10,090 nt of DNA from Spirogloea muscicola (taxonomy: Eukaryota; Streptophyta; Zygnematophyceae; Spirogloeales; Spirogloeaceae): the NCBI GenBank assembly GCA_009602725.1, contig WELB01000343.1:84725-94814 (forward strand), in the 5' to 3' direction. Both the position numbers and the translations under genes were made by a program. The notes under the pieces are model-generated. The model was not told the DNA's origin and did not search any database. It was given only the letters and a program-made list of their open reading frames with translations. Positions 6,568-10,090 of this stretch are shown in pieces (the stretch's first letter is position 1; each line of letters opens with the position of its first letter).

Positions 6568-9500
6568 CTATGCCGCTTCAGCATTTAGGCTGGACTTGAG
6601 GCTTGTGGCGGCCTCCGTATTACGAATGAGTGGCCTTGCAAACTTGAGCCGAAATTGAAGTGACCTTTGCTGCTTGCATATGACTTCATACGTTTGTTTA
6701 TTGATAAGAACCGGGATTTCTCTTGTTCGTACCTGAGTGGCACACCCATTGACGTTTTAGTAACACTTAGAATGGTGCAAATGGCTCAAAGACTTTGCTG
6801 GGCGCCCATTTACTTGTGCTGGCTCGCCTGGTGCCGGAATGCAACATGCTGCATCATGCTCGTTATTAGTCATCTCAGAGCTACTCACCTGCCATGTGAC
6901 AGCATAGCCACGCTCAGAGAGTATGTCTGCGAGCATCTCTGCCGCCATGGGGTCTGAGACGAGCACCGGCTTCTCCGTGTTGTACACAGCGACTCCCGCC
7001 AATGCGCACCGCCGGATGATGGGAACAATGTCCTCGTCAATAATGTCAACGACCTTCTTAAATTTGTTGTGGTTGTGCTTCTCATAATAGTCCAAGCGAG
7101 TGACCATGTGCTGACGTGCCTGCTTGACAATATCCTGCAATAGACTTGTTTGTGAAGTGGGTCAATGCATGCATGCTTGTCGTCTATGCTCCTTCGAAGC
7201 TTGTGCAAGCAAAGAGGAAATGCGGCTGCTAAGATAGGACAGCTAAGTCTGGGCAGCAAAAGCGCTGCTCGCTTGCATCCTGTTGTATATACTTGTCCAC
7301 AGCACTCACAATTGTCATTACGGGCCTGACAGAGAACAAGCATGCCAATCAAGTGAGTCACAAACTTGCTACGCATGGTGGTACAGACAAGATTTGACAC
7401 CAAAATACCTTGGCCAGTGGTATGTGGCTGATGGCTCGATATGTCGTGCTCTCCAATTCTAGAGCACTTTGATATTGCAGCTCTTTCTCTATCTGCGAAC
7501 CAGACGCGGTGTTTTTACACGATGAAGTTGCAGATACAATTAAGGTAAATCGTAATTGACACTCTAATCGTGCTTTACATCAGTTGTTTGTCAGCACAAG
7601 TCTATAGTGCTCAAAGCCAATGGGGCACAGATGATAAGAAGCTGTTCTCATAAACGTGAAGCTTGGACAGCAAATGGAGACATGCTACACAACACTGAAA
7701 GGTCAATCTTGACTTACTTGAGTGCGACACTCGCTTAAGCTCCCCATTCCATCAATGAGATGGAAGGGAAAGAATGACTTCAATCTAAGGAGCGTCCCAT
7801 AGTGCTCCTTGAATATCTGATACCTCCTCCTTGCTGCCTTCTCGCTGCACGTTTGCATGCTTGGTACTCTTAAGCTACAACTACCAGTAGGCGGAAGCTT
7901 TGCAGATTCCTCAACCGACAACAGCCTGCCTCTGAAAGGATTATTGTGACAAGCATCTGTAAAGTTCCTTCCTTGTTTGAGAAGTTGCTTACTCAAGGTC
8001 CGTCGGCCGAACTTCCTGCAGCTCACCCACCCCACTGTCCGTTACTCTCTGGTTATGCAGGATAGCAGCCTTTCCCCTGGCCAGCTGCCGCCTCACACTC
8101 TCTTCCTCCTCCACATATCTGTGGACATTGTATCAATTGTTAACATAGCTCGACAGGCAGCCATCTGGTACAAATTGCACAAGCTAGCACATGCGCTCTA
8201 TGCAGCCTGGCAACACCAAGCAAGCACTGATGATGTGAGATATAAGATCCACATTTCATTCACTGCTGTTACATCATATACTTCAGGCTTACCAAACTAC
8301 CACAATTTGCCAGGTTGCCAACATGGTACCACCTAATTCCACTGTTTGAGGTGCTTACTCTAAGACTCATGCATGTTTTGCCACACACATGGCATAGCCA
8401 AACAAGGCCAGTAATCCTCACAGGACAGCAATCCTGAAGATGGGCCGGGGATATCTGGTCTCCAGCGGCGTGTCCAGATACTTGTAGTGGAGCTCCATGA
8501 GCCTGTGGACCATGTATCTCGTAAGTTTATGCGGAGGTTGCGCAAAAGCTTATGTAAGCCTTTGCAGCACCTTGTTAGTATGAAAGTGGAGTGGCCACTT
8601 CTGACTCACCATGTGCAGATAAGAGACAGAATGCTCACTTATCATACAGTAGTTTGACGAAGTCTACTTGTTGGGTGGTCCTAGGGAAGCCGTCGACAAC
8701 CACCCCAGCAATGGTGCCATTGGCGCTCAAGTCCGTAAAGTCCTGCAGGCAGATCCATGCGCATCTGCCAGATCGTCCTGAGGAATGATCACTCTAACAG
8801 GCGCTCCAGTGCTGGAAATATAGTAACCTCTATCTACCTTACAAAGTGAAGACGGCCAGAGGCACCAACGCAAAAGACAACTCAAAGCACCACCAATGAT
8901 ATACTACCGAGCTACTACGTAATTGTCTTCTCCAACCATGAAGGCATGCCTCTGTTTGTCTCTGCCTTTTCTCGACCCTCACTGTCTCGAGCTCAAGACC
9001 TAGACTCCGTGCTGTCAGCACTCACCTCGGTCGACAGAGAGGTCTCCTCAGAATCAGCCTCCGTTGCCAGTTCCGGGCTGAGAATTGCCTGCAATCACAA
9101 TTAGGACCGGGCCTGCTTGAAAGTCCAGATAAGTAATAGGATTGTTGTACTCAACTCTGACCACTGTTTCATCCATGGCCTAGACCTCCTTGCTACATAC
9201 CAAGTCTAGAACCAAGTTTAGATAGTAAAAGTACACCCCAGGGCATCAACAAGCAGCCATGAGGAGCTCCAGGTGGCACTGGCCTTCTCTTACCTCCAAC
9301 AGAAGCTCCGCTACCGTGTTGTCTGTCACAAGGCCTCCGCTCTTCATGATGGCCACAGTCTCCATGCTCTTCTGGAGGAGATCACTGATCTGGATTGCTT
9401 TCGCTGAAATGAGGCGCACAACAGAACAAGTTGCCTGTTCAGCAAGTGGCAAGGTGAGGGTAAGGACCTGAAGCATGGCACATTGCAAGTATAACTCATT

Positions 9501-10090
9501 CAGCCAGGTGCTGATTCACAGTGCTGCCCCCGGCAATGCACGGCAAGGGCAAGCTTGTGTTTTCATGGACCTTGGAAACCCCTCGTACGCAGTATGAACG
9601 GCGTGTTTGCTCCCTTGCCTGTGCTCGCGGCAAGTTCAGAGTCGTCAAGAGGCTGCATGAAGCGACGCTCCGCATCAAATGCCAGTGAGACAACGAAAAA
9701 AGCAAGGAGGTGGCCAATTACGTGCTCGTGGCAAGGCCTTCATAATGTGAGGCAGAGCAATGCTGGCCAGATACCGCGTCGTGCCAGCCCAGGTTCGATT
9801 TGTAGTGGTGATCTAGGAGCAAGCTATAGCGGCCGGCCGACCTGCGCCGGGCGCGCCGTTGAGCCACACAATCTCCTTGGGGATGTGGATGCGGTCGGGC
9901 CCGAGCCTCTCCTCCACCTGGCTCCAGATGCGCTCGAACATGCGCCGCACTTCCTCGTTGATCTGCTGTTACCGCGCCGTCGTAGTTACGTCAGCCAGTG
10001 ATTGAGCGTCACTGTGCCAGCAGCGGCGCTCGCGCGCTGCTCACCTGGAGGTTCTCGGCGGACGCCTTGGTCGTGGCCTTGAAGCCCTTG
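6568..10090 (-). CDS. Adenylate-kinase-like protein, plant type, with C-terminal extension; 5' partial, twelve exons in window
   Basis: Family role: adenylate kinases convert ATP plus AMP to two ADP. Minus-strand exons, in order: 10045-10090 (partial), 9842-9962, 9571-9618, 9294-9403, 9026-9088, 8639-8742, 8422-8502, 7993-8118, 7718-7844, 7409-7492, 6889-7134 and 6568-6732 (stop TAG). They join in phase to 439 residues. The P-loop reads GAPGAGKGANTPF and is split by the intron 9619-9841; the usual Thr after GKG is Ala. Then come ISDLL and GGLVTDNTV (equivalents of GDLLR and GKLVPDEIV), VVVDGFPRTTQQVDF with the AMP-site Asp and Arg, LYVEEEESVRRQ, and RPTDLDEKAARRRY resembling the R-DD-E-R-Y block. 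After the core, KEHYGTLLRLKSFFPFHLID leads into about 180 extra residues with LQYQSALEL, PIIRRCALAG and LADILSERGY. I recall plant proteins with this same long form. Catalytic activity is not proven by sequence. Confidence 0.9.

Noticed and set aside
8591-8788. Plus-strand frame opposite the DGFPRT exon
   Set aside because: It is the antisense shadow of kinase-like exon 8639-8742, which carries the family motif on the minus strand.

Overview
The window looks like nuclear DNA of a green alga, most likely a chlorophyte of the Chlorella/Trebouxiophyte kind. The genes are split by many short GT-AG introns (82 to 517 bases), coding ends are very GC-rich, and two proteins resemble land-plant families (plant-type nicotinamidase and a plant-type adenylate-kinase-like protein). 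The lineage is inferred from protein resemblance recalled from memory and from base composition; no database was searched.

Layout. Bases 16-1532 (+) carry the last four exons of a nicotinamidase, the NAD salvage enzyme that turns nicotinamide into nicotinate. Bases 1533-2355 are non-coding and lie between convergent genes. Bases 2356-3884 (-) carry an unrecognised protein with a hydrophobic N-terminal part and an alanine-rich helical C-terminal part, joined across two introns; its start is missing. A run of exactly 90 T (3885-3974) follows. Directly after it, on the + strand, come two exons of a prefoldin subunit 5-like chaperone gene (3975-4384), whose start is also missing and whose later exons are absent. 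The single ambiguous base of the window (n at 4390) lies six bases past its last exon. Bases 4391-4770 are GC-rich, with a 12-base tandem repeat and bZIP/G-box-like sites. Bases 4771-6567 hold no gene I can support, but contain several perfect or near-perfect inverted repeats. Bases 6568-10090 (-) carry eleven complete exons and part of a twelfth of an adenylate-kinase-like gene, reconstructed with every splice phase consistent.

The genes share no obvious pathway. Nicotinamidase serves NAD salvage, the kinase-like protein belongs to adenine nucleotide metabolism, and prefoldin assists cytosolic folding of actin and tubulin. The order looks like ordinary algal gene packing, not a cluster. I found no convincing new multi-gene system. 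The points most worth following are the 90-T junction between two headless genes, the many 5' splice sites with C at +3, the strong fall of third-position GC from 5' to 3' exons, a CCG repeat abutting a splice donor, and a perfect 15-bp hairpin downstream of the kinase gene carrying TGTAA on both strands.
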